Positions 25,241 through 33,312 of a DNA stretch of 64,000 nt are shown one piece after another. The notes below the pieces were generated by a model. That model made no database searches, was not told the origin of the DNA, and worked only from the letters and a program-made list of their open reading frames with translations. This DNA comes from Rhodobacter sp. Lineage in GTDB: Bacteria; Pseudomonadota; Alphaproteobacteria; Rhodobacterales; Rhodobacteraceae. The number at the start of each line of letters is the position of its first letter. Within the stretch, counting starts at the first letter, position 1. A program made the translations under genes and the position numbers. The stretch covers positions 325,626 through 389,625 of the forward strand of contig JACKKF010000005.1 of NCBI GenBank assembly GCA_020637555.1. The letters run 5' to 3'.

Positions 25241-27148
25241 ATGCAATTCCATCTGAACGGTTTCCGTGGGGGCGATCCCGATATCCATCCTGCCGTCGCC
25301 GGGGCGCATGATCGCGCCCGTGGCCTGCCCGAAACCGTGGATGTGCTGATTGCCGGGTCCGGGCCCGCCGGCTTGTGCCTGGCCGCGCAACTGGCGCAGG
25401 TGCCGACGATCCGCACGATGCTGGTGGAACCCAAGCTGGTGCCGATGGAAAAGGGCCAGGCGGACGGGATTTCCGTCCGGTCGATGGAGATGTTCCAGGC
25501 GTTCGGTTTCGCCGACAAGGTCAAGCGCGAGTCGGTCTGGATCAACGAGACGACCTTCTGGACGCCGGACGACGCGGGCGGCATCCAGCGCGCCGCGCGG
25601 GTGCAGGACGTGCCGGACGATACATCGGAGATGCCGCATGTGCTGATCAACCAGGCGCGTGTGCATGACATGTATCTGGATCTGATGCGCAATTCGCCCA
25701 CCCGGCTGGTGCCCGACTACGGGCTCAAGGTGCAGACGCTGACCGTGGACCCCGACGCCGCCGACTATCCCGTCACGGTGACGCTGGAGCACACCGAACC
25801 GGGCCGCGAGGGCCAGACCGAAACCGTGCGCGCCCGCTATGTCGTCGGCTGTGACGGGGCCCGCAGCGCGGTGCGAAAGGCGATCGGCGGCGCGTTGCAT
25901 GGCGATGCGGCCCATCACGCCTGGGGCGTCATGGATGTGCTGGCGGTGACGGAATTCCCCGATTGGCGAATGAAGTCCTTCGTGCGCTCGGCCAGTGAGG
26001 GCACGCTGATGGTGCTGCCGCGCGAGGGGGGCTATCTGGTGCGGCTCTATGTCGAACTGGACCGCCTGGGCGAGGACGAGCGCGCCGCCGACCGGGGCAT
26101 GAACGACACCCACATCATTGACAAGGCCCGGCGCATCTTCGCCCCCTATGCCTTTGATGTGAAAGAGGTCGTCTGGTGGTCGATCTACGAGGTCGGCCAT
26201 CGTCTGACAGACAAGTTCGACGACGTGCCCGCCGATCAGGTCGCCACCCGCACGCCGCGCGTCATGCTGGCGGGCGACGCCTGCCATACGCACAGCCCCA
26301 AGGCCGGGCAGGGCATGAACGTGTCGATGGGCGACACGTTCAACCTGGGCTGGAAGATGATCGCCGTGCTGACCGGCCGGGCGGACCCGTCGCTTCTGCA
26401 CAGTTACTCGGCCGAACGTCGCGCTGCGGCCAAGGGGTTGGTGGATTTCGACCACGAATGGGCCCGCGTTGTCGGCGCCAAGACCCATGACGACGTGGCG
26501 GGCGACATGCCGGTGGTGGCGCAGACCTTTGTGCGCAACCTGCCGTTCACCTGCGGGTTGACGATTCAATATGAGCCCTCGGCCCTGACAGGCGCTGCGA
26601 CCCATCAGGCGCTGGCGCCCGGGTTCGATATCGGCAAGCGGTTCCATTCGGCGCCGGTGATCCGCCTGGCCGACGCGAAGCCGATGGAACTGGGCCACAC
26701 GGTCGAGGCGGACGGCCGCTGGCGTCTGTTCGCCTTTGCGCCCGAGGGCGACACCGGCGCGACCGGTGGCGCCGTCGACCGGCTGTGCACGTTCCTGGAA
26801 AGCGACCCGGCCTCGCCCGTGCGTGCCCATACCCGGGCGGATGATGATCCCGACGCGGTGATTGATGTCCGCGCCGTGTTCCAGCGCGGGTTCCGTGATC
26901 TGGATTATGGTGCGATGCCCGCTCTGCTCAGGCCGCACAAGGGCAAATACGGGCTGTGCGACTATGAAAAGGTCTTTTGCATCGATCCCAAGCGCGGCGA
27001 GGACATTTTCGACAAACGGGGCGTCGACAAGGCGCAAGGCTGCATCGTCATCGTCCGCCCCGACCAGTATGTCGCGCATGTTCTGCCGCTGGACGCCCAC
27101 CAGGACCTGAGCGCCTTCTTTGCCGGATTCCTGCGTCCGGCGGGTTGA
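25241..27148 (+). CDS. FAD-dependent aromatic hydroxylase, 3-hydroxybenzoate 4-monooxygenase-like
   Basis: A class A flavoprotein monooxygenase of 635 residues, close to the 639 of C. testosteroni MobA, which hydroxylates 3-hydroxybenzoate to protocatechuate. ATG 25241 is preceded by GGGGAGAGG. The FAD dinucleotide fold VLIAGSGPAGLCLAAQLA lies near residues 35-52, and the second FAD motif GDACHTHSPKAGQGMN near 345-358. A C-terminal thioredoxin-like domain ends with RPDQYVAHVLPLD, as in the phenol hydroxylase branch. The MarR-type neighbour supports the MobA assignment. Phenol 2-monooxygenase is the alternative. Confidence 0.87.
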   Translation: MQFHLNGFRGGDPDIHPAVAGAHDRARGLPETVDVLIAGSGPAGLCLAAQLAQVPTIRTMLVEPKLVPMEKGQADGISVRSMEMFQAFGFADKVKRESVWINETTFWTPDDAGGIQRAARVQDVPDDTSEMPHVLINQARVHDMYLDLMRNSPTRLVPDYGLKVQTLTVDPDAADYPVTVTLEHTEPGREGQTETVRARYVVGCDGARSAVRKAIGGALHGDAAHHAWGVMDVLAVTEFPDWRMKSFVRSASEGTLMVLPREGGYLVRLYVELDRLGEDERAADRGMNDTHIIDKARRIFAPYAFDVKEVVWWSIYEVGHRLTDKFDDVPADQVATRTPRVMLAGDACHTHSPKAGQGMNVSMGDTFNLGWKMIAVLTGRADPSLLHSYSAERRAAAKGLVDFDHEWARVVGAKTHDDVAGDMPVVAQTFVRNLPFTCGLTIQYEPSALTGAATHQALAPGFDIGKRFHSAPVIRLADAKPMELGHTVEADGRWRLFAFAPEGDTGATGGAVDRLCTFLESDPASPVRAHTRADDDPDAVIDVRAVFQRGFRDLDYGAMPALLRPHKGKYGLCDYEKVFCIDPKRGEDIFDKRGVDKAQGCIVIVRPDQYVAHVLPLDAHQDLSAFFAGFLRPAG

Positions 27149-27175
27149 CGGGCGGGTCAAGGGTCCCGCCGTTCG

Positions 27176-27204
27176 ACGGCCGCGCGGCAGCCCCGCGCGG
27201 CCGT
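27176..27204 (+). terminator. Strong hairpin after the monooxygenase gene
   Basis: A perfect 12-bp stem (27176-27187 with 27193-27204, arms starting ACGGCCGCGCGG, loop CAGCC). Only a weak T-rich tail follows. It lies 28 bases after the stop codon and is the likely transcription end. Confidence 0.6.
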
Positions 27205-27221
27205 TGTCCGTTCGGCTGCGC

Positions 27222-27286
27222 TTGACAGGTCCGGCGACTTCCCGGAATATTCCATATTATAAGACATTGTTCTAAAATATGGAACA
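27222..27286 (+). promoter_or_regulatory. Promoter and operator of the acyl-CoA synthetase gene
   Basis: A consensus -35 TTGACA lies at 27222-27227. GGAATATTCC (27244-27253), a perfect palindrome, covers the -10 region. The 19-base box TGTTCTAAAATATGGAACA lies at 27268-27286, 19 bases before the start codon. Arms TTCCATATT (27250-27258) and AATATGGAA (27276-27284) are also complementary, so two overlapping dyads are possible. The 19-base box recurs with one change upstream of tctC and is the probable IclR operator. Confidence 0.7.
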
Positions 27287-27305
27287 CTCCGGAGGAGACC
27301 CACCC

Positions 27306-29399
27306 ATGCGCCAGACCCCGATCGGTATCGACCGCGTGATCGCACCGCAGTCCATCGCGCTGATCGGTGCGACCGAGGATTACGCCAAGTTCGGGGGGCG
27401 GATCTTTCATCATCTGGTCGAGTTCGGCTATCCCGGCACGATCTATCCGATCAACCCGCGCCGCGAGACGGTGCTGGGCCTGCGCGCCTATCCGTCGATC
27501 TCGGCGGTGCCCGAAGCCCCCGACCTGGCGCTGGTGGCCGTGCCCGCGGCACACCTGGCCCAGACCATCGAGGACTGCGGCAAGGCGGGGGTCGGGGCCT
27601 GCGTCGTCATCACCGCCCAGATGGCCGAGTTCGGCGCCGAGGGGGCCGCGCTCGAGGCGCGCATCGTCGAGATCGCCCGCGCCCATGCGATGCGGCTGGT
27701 CGGTCCGAATTGCATGGGCTTCATCGTGCCTGCGGCCGACCTGGCGCTGTCATCGACCCCGACGCTGCGCTATTCCGGCACATTCCGCAAAGGCGGCGTC
27801 GCGCTGGTCAGCCAGTCGGGGGCGTTGATGGGGTCGCTTTACGCACAGTCGCATGACCACGGGGTCGGCCTGTCAGGCATGGTCAGCATCGGCAATCAGG
27901 CCGACCTGGAGCTGTGCGATTTCGTCGAGGGGTTCGTGGACCACCCGGGCACCCGCGTCATCTGCCTGTATGTCGAAGGGTTGAAATCGCCGGCGCGCCT
28001 CAGGGCGCTGGCGCTGCGCGCGCGGGCGGCCGGCAAGGCGATCCTGGCGGTCAAGGCCGGCCGGACCGAGGCCGGCAGCGTGATGGCACGGTCGCACACC
28101 TCGTCGCTGGCCGGATCCTACAGCGCGTTCGAAACGCTGTGCCGCGAAACCGGCATCGTGCTGCTGGACGATCCCGAAAGCATGATCCTGGTTGCCGGCG
28201 TGATCGACAGCACGCCGCCGATGGGGGCGGGCGGGATCGGCGTGGTGTGCTCGTCCGGCGGGGGCGGTGCGGTGCTGGCCGACCGCATGGCGCTGGCCGA
28301 CCTGCCGGTCGCCGCGTATGCCGATGTCACCCGCGCCCGGCTGGACCCCGATTTTCAACGCGCGCATCAGAACAATCCGCTGGACCTCGGTGCGCACAAG
28401 GGGGCGCTGGAGTTCGCGATCTTCGAGAGGGCGATCCAGGCCGTGCACGACGATCCGGGCGTCGGGCTGATGACCTATGTGCTGACGCCGCAACCCCTGA
28501 TGCCCGAGACGGTGGACTGCCTGATCGCCACGTTCAGGCGGCAACGCAAACCGGTGCTGGTGGTGCTGAACACGTCGCGCTTCGGTGGCGCGTTGCGCGA
28601 CTCGCTGCTGGCGGCGGGTGTGCCCCATGTGGCCCGGGTCGACGATGCGCTGCGGGTGATGTCCACCCTGCTGGCGCTGCGCGATGCGGTGCCACGGCAG
28701 ACAGCCGCGACCCGTCCGGCGGATCTGGGGGTGTCGCAGGCCCCGCGCACCGGTTTTCTCACCGAGCCCGAGGTCAAGGCCTTGCTGGCCTCGGCCGGGG
28801 TTGCCGTGCCCGGCGCGATGGCCTGTGCCGATGCGGAGGCCGCGGTCCTCGCGGCGGATGGGCTGGGCTATCCCGTGGTTCTGAAAGGGGTTGCCGCCGA
28901 TGTGGTGCACAAATCCGATCTGGGGCTGGTCGAGGTCGGCTTGCGCGATGCCGATGCCGTGCGCGCTGCCTTTGCCCGCATCGCGGTCGCGGTCGCGCAG
29001 GTCGCACCGGAGCAGCCGCTGCGGGTCGATGTGCAACAGATGATCGACCCGGGCGTGGAGCTGCTGGTCGGCCTGACGCAAGAGCCGGGCTTTGGCCCGC
29101 AACTGGTGATTGGCGCGGGCGGCGTGCATGTCGAATTGCTGAAGGACCTGGCCCAGGCCAGCGCCCCCGTCACCCCGGCCGAGGCCGAGGCGCTGCTGCG
29201 ACGCCTGCGCCTGTGGCCGCTGCTGGCCGGGTCGCGCGGGCAGGCGCCCGTGGACCTGCCCGCGCTGTGTCACGCGATCAGCCGGATTTCCTGGGTTGGC
29301 GCCGATCTGGGCGAGGCGCTGGTCGACCTCGAGGTGAACCCGCTGCGGGCGACGCCCGGAGGTGCCTATGCGCTGGACGGGCGGGCAACGCTGTGCTGA
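27306..29399 (+). CDS. Acyl-CoA synthetase, ADP-forming (acetate-CoA ligase family)
   Basis: A 697-residue protein joining both halves of the NDP-forming acyl-CoA synthetase in one chain. The CoA-binding domain (about 1-130, SIALIGATEDYAKFGG) comes first. Succinyl-CoA-synthetase-like domains follow, with VSQSGALMGS and the phosphohistidine region SHTSSLAGSYSAFE. A C-terminal ATP-grasp domain (from about residue 480, YPVVLKGVAADVVHKSDLGLV) ends the chain. It activates a carboxylic acid at the cost of ATP. ATG 27306 follows a GGAGGAG site. Linkage to IclR regulators, a carboxylate importer and a crotonase suggests an imported aromatic or branched acid as substrate. FerA-type feruloyl-CoA synthetase is one member of this family. 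Confidence 0.88.
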   Translation: MRQTPIGIDRVIAPQSIALIGATEDYAKFGGRIFHHLVEFGYPGTIYPINPRRETVLGLRAYPSISAVPEAPDLALVAVPAAHLAQTIEDCGKAGVGACVVITAQMAEFGAEGAALEARIVEIARAHAMRLVGPNCMGFIVPAADLALSSTPTLRYSGTFRKGGVALVSQSGALMGSLYAQSHDHGVGLSGMVSIGNQADLELCDFVEGFVDHPGTRVICLYVEGLKSPARLRALALRARAAGKAILAVKAGRTEAGSVMARSHTSSLAGSYSAFETLCRETGIVLLDDPESMILVAGVIDSTPPMGAGGIGVVCSSGGGGAVLADRMALADLPVAAYADVTRARLDPDFQRAHQNNPLDLGAHKGALEFAIFERAIQAVHDDPGVGLMTYVLTPQPLMPETVDCLIATFRRQRKPVLVVLNTSRFGGALRDSLLAAGVPHVARVDDALRVMSTLLALRDAVPRQTAATRPADLGVSQAPRTGFLTEPEVKALLASAGVAVPGAMACADAEAAVLAADGLGYPVVLKGVAADVVHKSDLGLVEVGLRDADAVRAAFARIAVAVAQVAPEQPLRVDVQQMIDPGVELLVGLTQEPGFGPQLVIGAGGVHVELLKDLAQASAPVTPAEAEALLRRLRLWPLLAGSRGQAPVDLPALCHAISRISWVGADLGEALVDLEVNPLRATPGGAYALDGRATLC

Positions 29400-29421
29400 G
29401 CGCGGTGTGGGGCGCGGTGCA

Positions 29422-30195
29422 TCAGCCGCGCGCGCCCTCCACGGCGCCACGCCAGCCATTCGCCCAGGCGGCTTCGATCCGGGCGATGGTGTCTTGCAGC
29501 AACACGACATAGGCCGATGCCGTGTCCTCTGTCAGACGGTCCATCGGCCCCGCGATGCTGACGGCCGCGACAACCTCGCCATGGCGATCGCGCAGGGGGC
29601 AGGCGACGCCCTTGGCATCCGCATTCACCTCGCCGATGGCGATGGCATAGCCCTGGGTGCGCACCGTCTCCATCTGCGCGCGCAACACCGCCGGATCGGT
29701 GATCGACCGTTCCGTGAACGCGGTCAGGTTGGCGGCGACGGCCTGAACGATGGACTCGGGCGCATGGGCCAGCAGGACCTTGCCGCTGGACACCGCCTGC
29801 AAGGGCGCGCGCGCGCCCAGAAAGGCCAGCGTGCGCACGACCGAGCGGCTTTCGATACGGTCCGCGACGACATTCCAGATCCCGTCGCGCACGTTCAGCA
29901 TGACATTCTCGGGCACCTGTTCGGACAGATGCACCAGGAACGGATGTGCGACGCTGACCAGCCCCGTGCGCTTGAGGATCCGTGCGCCGATCTCGAACGC
30001 GCGGAACGTCACCTCATAGGCAGAGCTGTCCTCGGCCTGACGGACATAGTCCAGTTCCTGCAACGTCTGCAGCAGATGAAAGGCGTTCGAGCGCGTCATG
30101 CCGTTGGCGCGCGCGATGTCGCTCAGCCGCATCGGGCCCTCGGCCAGCGACAGGCTTTCCAGCACGCGGAACGCCTTTTCGACCGACTTGATCAT
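29422..30195 (-). CDS. IclR family transcriptional regulator (distal of a pair)
   Basis: A 257-residue regulator with an N-terminal winged helix (MIKSVEKAFRVLESLS, then LSDIARANGMTRSNAFHLLQTL) and a C-terminal effector domain (APLQAVSSGKVLLAHAPE; GEVVAAVSIAGPMDRL). It overlaps the stop of the other iclR gene by four bases (ATGA), so both are made from one transcript. It is convergent with the acyl-CoA synthetase gene. It probably binds the shared 19-base box with, or in competition with, its partner. Confidence 0.93.
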   Translation of the reverse strand: MIKSVEKAFRVLESLSLAEGPMRLSDIARANGMTRSNAFHLLQTLQELDYVRQAEDSSAYEVTFRAFEIGARILKRTGLVSVAHPFLVHLSEQVPENVMLNVRDGIWNVVADRIESRSVVRTLAFLGARAPLQAVSSGKVLLAHAPESIVQAVAANLTAFTERSITDPAVLRAQMETVRTQGYAIAIGEVNADAKGVACPLRDRHGEVVAAVSIAGPMDRLTEDTASAYVVLLQDTIARIEAAWANGWRGAVEGARG

Positions 30196-30863
30196 GGCGC
30201 CTCCACGGGTGCGGCCGCGTTGCCGGCAAAGGCCTGACGGCGCAGGGTTCCCAGCGCCGCAAGACCCTGTGACACCCGGGCCTCGGCATAGCGGCTGGCC
30301 GGCGCGACGATCCCGATCGCCCCAAGGGCCGGATTGGCATCGGCGGACAAGGGCAGCGCCAGTTCGAAGGTGTGGCGCTGCGGGTGGTCCGTCACCAGCC
30401 CATAGGCGCCCCAGAGCGGGCTGTTCAGGGCGTCGGCGCCGAGGGCGCGGCCAAAGGCAGTGTCGGTGGGCGCAAAGGTCTGGTTCTCGGGCAGGATCGC
30501 CGCCAGCGACCGCGGCGGCAGGGCATTCGCCACCACCACGATGCCGCTGGCCGTGGGCAGCGCGAACGAGGCCGTTTCCTCGATCTGGCAGGCCAGACGG
30601 TTCAGGTGCGGCAACAGCGCCGCGCGATAGCGGGTGCGGGTCGTCACCTGTTGACCCATCAGCGCCAGCTTGAGCGAGGGCGCATAGCGGCGTTCGACGG
30701 CATCGTGCAGGACATAGCCGGCGGCAACCAGCGTCGTCAGCGTGCGGTGGATGTTCGACTTGGGCAGCCCCGTCTCACGCGCCAGATCCGAGACCGACAC
30801 CGGCGCGTCGGCCTGCACGACACGCTCGAAAATATCCAGACCTTTCAGCAGGGTGCTGTCCAT
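30192..30863 (-). CDS. IclR family transcriptional regulator (proximal of a pair)
   Basis: A 223-residue IclR protein starting at ATG 30863 behind GAGGAGA. The frame stays open for 30 further codons upstream, but these would cover the operator. The winged helix reads VSDLARETGLPKSNIHRTLTTL. The effector domain (TAFGRALGADAL; ALGAIGIVAPASRYAEARV) is shorter and more diverged than in the companion. It is divergent from tctC across a spacer that holds the 19-base box. The first gene of a two-regulator operon is a likely candidate for autoregulation. Confidence 0.9.
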   Translation of the reverse strand: MDSTLLKGLDIFERVVQADAPVSVSDLARETGLPKSNIHRTLTTLVAAGYVLHDAVERRYAPSLKLALMGQQVTTRTRYRAALLPHLNRLACQIEETASFALPTASGIVVVANALPPRSLAAILPENQTFAPTDTAFGRALGADALNSPLWGAYGLVTDHPQRHTFELALPLSADANPALGAIGIVAPASRYAEARVSQGLAALGTLRRQAFAGNAAAPVEAP

Positions 30864-30933
30864 GCGCAGGTTCTCCTCGGGGGCAGGATACGGGGGGCGG
30901 CGGTGCGGCGTCAACGGGACTCGCGGTCTGTAG

Positions 30934-30952
30934 TGTTCTAATATATGGAACA
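30934..30952. promoter_or_regulatory. IclR-type operator between iclR and tctC
   Basis: TGTTCTAATATATGGAACA, an inverted repeat with arms TGTTC and GAACA. It differs at one base from the box at 27268-27286. It lies in the divergent spacer, 71 bases before the iclR start and 94 before tctC. Confidence 0.7.
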
Positions 30953-31046
30953 ATATACATTATTGCGAGACAAATCGCCCCATGTTAGCCTCCGAGTCGT
31001 CTGGGAGGACGGCGCCGGCGTGGCGCGCTGAAACTGGGAGGTATTC

Positions 31047-32012
31047 ATGCACAAGGCAGTAACCCGCACTCTGGCCTCGTCATTGGCGCTGGTCGTGGCG
31101 ATGGGCGCGACCGCGGCTCTGGCCGAATGGCCCGATCACCCGATCACCATGATCGTGCCCTACAACCCCGGTGGCACCACCGACATCCTGGCCCGTCAGG
31201 CGGCGGATGCGATCGCCGCAGCCGTGGGGCAGCCCGTGGTTGTCGAAAACCGCCCCGGCGCGGGCGGTGTCGTGGGCGCGACCCAGGCCGCCCAGACCGA
31301 GGGCGACGGCTACACCATCTTTTTCGGCAACAATGCGACCCAGGTCATCCAGCCGCTGATCAACCCCGCGGTCACCTATGATCCGCTCACCGATTTCGTC
31401 GGCATCGCCACCGTCGCCGACGCGGCCAGCTTTCTGGCGGTGAATGCCGATCTGCCGATCCACACGCTGGCAGAGTTCGTGACCTATCTGCAGGCGCATG
31501 ACGACGCCACCTATGGCACCGCGGGTGTGGGGTCGATGGGGCAGTTCACCACCGAGATGCTGATGCAGGCCGCCGGCACCCATGCCACGCATATCCCCTA
31601 TCAGGGGTCGAACAACGCGATGGCTGCGGTGATGTCGGGCGAGATCGACTTCATGGCCGACCCGGTCGCGGCGACGCAATCGGACAGCGACCGCCTGCGT
31701 ATCATCGCCGCGCTGACGGCCGAGCGCCATCCGAACCTGCCCGACATCCCGACCGCCCGCGAACAGGGGGTCGATGTGGCGATCACCGGCTGGTTCGGCG
31801 TCTGGGCACCCGATGGCACCGATGCGGCCCAGCGCGAGGCGATGGCGGCACCGCTGCGTGCGCTGGTGGCCTCGGATGCCTATCGTGAGCAGGTTCTGCG
31901 CATGGGGCTGTTGCCCAACTTCCGCGATCCGTCGGAAACCGACGCGGCCGTCGCGGATTCGCTGACCACGTTCGGGGCCATCCGCGACGCCGCGGGCATT
32001 TCGATCGAGTAA
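31047..32012 (+). CDS. tctC: Tripartite tricarboxylate transporter substrate-binding protein (Bug/TctC)
   Basis: A periplasmic receptor of 321 residues that captures carboxylates for the TctAB membrane complex. It has a Sec signal peptide (about residues 1-26, ending ATAALA). The Bug-family motifs are WPDHPITMIVPYNPGGTTDILAR, VVENRPGAGG and YGTAGVGSMGQFT. A GGGAGG site precedes ATG 31047. It leads a probable operon with ech, tctB and tctA. The ligand is unknown. The neighbouring CoA ligase suggests an organic acid that is then activated. Confidence 0.94.
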   Translation: MHKAVTRTLASSLALVVAMGATAALAEWPDHPITMIVPYNPGGTTDILARQAADAIAAAVGQPVVVENRPGAGGVVGATQAAQTEGDGYTIFFGNNATQVIQPLINPAVTYDPLTDFVGIATVADAASFLAVNADLPIHTLAEFVTYLQAHDDATYGTAGVGSMGQFTTEMLMQAAGTHATHIPYQGSNNAMAAVMSGEIDFMADPVAATQSDSDRLRIIAALTAERHPNLPDIPTAREQGVDVAITGWFGVWAPDGTDAAQREAMAAPLRALVASDAYREQVLRMGLLPNFRDPSETDAAVADSLTTFGAIRDAAGISIE

Positions 32013-32067
32013 CCGGACTGGCCCCGCCGCGTCCGACGTGGCGGGGCTTTTCAAAGGACATCGTCCC

Positions 32068-32811
32068 ATGCCGTTCGACAACATCGACTATGCCGAATTC
32101 GACGGCATCGCCGAAATCACCCTGCGCCGCCCTGAAAAGAAGAACGCGCTGACCGCGCAGATGTTCGCGGATCTGCGCCGCTGTTTCGATGCGTTCGCGG
32201 CTGGACCCGCGCGGGTGGCGATCCTGAAATCCGTCAGCGACGACGTGTTCTGCGCGGGGGCCGATCTGACCGACCCGCCGGAACATTTCTGGCAGGGCGT
32301 GCCCGAACTGGGCTTTCGCTGCGACAAGCCGATCATCGCGGCGATCAGCGGCAAGGTGATCGGCGCCGGCGTGGTGCTGACGCAGATGTGCGATCTGGTG
32401 GTGATGGCCGAGGGGGCAAGCCTGATCTACCCCGAGGCCCGGGTCGGCGTGGCCAAGGGCGCGGTGTCGATCCTGGCGCGCCGGATGCCGCTGCGGCTGG
32501 CGCTGGAAATGATGATGACGGGCGATCCGTTGAGCGCCGAGCGCGCCTATGCGGTGGGCCTCGTGAACCGGCTGGTGCCAGCCGGTCAGCATGTCGAGGC
32601 CGCGCGGACGCTCGCCCACACCATCGCCGCCAACGCGCCGCTGGTGATCGAGATGCTGAAGCGGCTGAGCCTGGATGCGATCGGCGATGCGCCGATGCAG
32701 GTGCAATACGACCTGATGACCCGCGTCAATCATGTGCTGGACAGCGAGGACGCCGCGAACGCGCTGGCAGCCTTTCGCGCGCGCCAGAAGCCGGTCTTTC
32801 ACGGCCGCTGA
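32068..32811 (+). CDS. Enoyl-CoA hydratase/isomerase family protein (crotonase fold)
   Basis: A 247-residue crotonase starting at ATG 32068 (MPFDNIDYAEF). The oxyanion-hole region reads FCAGADLTD and the second one GKVIGAGVV. The hydratase glutamate corresponding to Glu164 of rat enoyl-CoA hydratase is kept (YPEARVG, Glu123). The one corresponding to Glu144 is replaced by Val103. This favours an isomerase, lyase or other crotonase reaction over a standard hydratase. The gene is inserted between tctC and tctB, which ties uptake to CoA-ester metabolism. Confidence 0.88.
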   Translation: MPFDNIDYAEFDGIAEITLRRPEKKNALTAQMFADLRRCFDAFAAGPARVAILKSVSDDVFCAGADLTDPPEHFWQGVPELGFRCDKPIIAAISGKVIGAGVVLTQMCDLVVMAEGASLIYPEARVGVAKGAVSILARRMPLRLALEMMMTGDPLSAERAYAVGLVNRLVPAGQHVEAARTLAHTIAANAPLVIEMLKRLSLDAIGDAPMQVQYDLMTRVNHVLDSEDAANALAAFRARQKPVFHGR

Positions 32812-32826
32812 AACCAGGGGGGCGCG

Positions 32827-33312
32827 ATGAGCCAGCCAGAACCCACGCCGCCCCGCCGCCCCGGCTTCCTGCTGTCGCGCGAGGGGGTATCGGGACTGTT
32901 CCTGCTGCTTTGCGCGGGGCTTGTCGGGCTTGAGGCGTCGGGCCTGGCGATGGGCCGGGGGCGCATGGTCGGACCGGGCTATTTCCCGATGATCCTGGCG
33001 GGTCTGCTGGCCATGTTCGGTGCGACGCTGCTGGTCCAGGCCTGGCGCGGCGACCGGGTCGCGATCGCGCTGGGGCCGCTCAGGCCACCGGCCATGATGG
33101 TGCTGAGCATCGCGGCCTTCGGGCTGCTCTTTCCGCTGATCGGCGCGGCCGGGGCGATCACCGTGCTGATCGTTCTGGCGGCTCTGGCCGAAAGCGGGCG
33201 GCGACCGCTGGAACTGGCGGTGCTGTCCGTCGTGCTGGTCGCGCTGATCTGGCTGGTTTTCCGGCTGGGGCTGAACCTGCAATTGCCCATGTGGCCGGGG
33301 GACCGGGGATGA
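32827..33312 (+). CDS. tctB: Tripartite tricarboxylate transporter small membrane subunit TctB
   Basis: A 161-residue protein with four predicted membrane helices. It matches the TctB pattern of a short polar N-terminus, GRMVGPGYFPMILAGLLA after the first helix and a poorly conserved second half. The stop overlaps the tctA start (ATGA). It forms the membrane complex with TctA. Confidence 0.88.
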   Translation: MSQPEPTPPRRPGFLLSREGVSGLFLLLCAGLVGLEASGLAMGRGRMVGPGYFPMILAGLLAMFGATLLVQAWRGDRVAIALGPLRPPAMMVLSIAAFGLLFPLIGAAGAITVLIVLAALAESGRRPLELAVLSVVLVALIWLVFRLGLNLQLPMWPGDRG

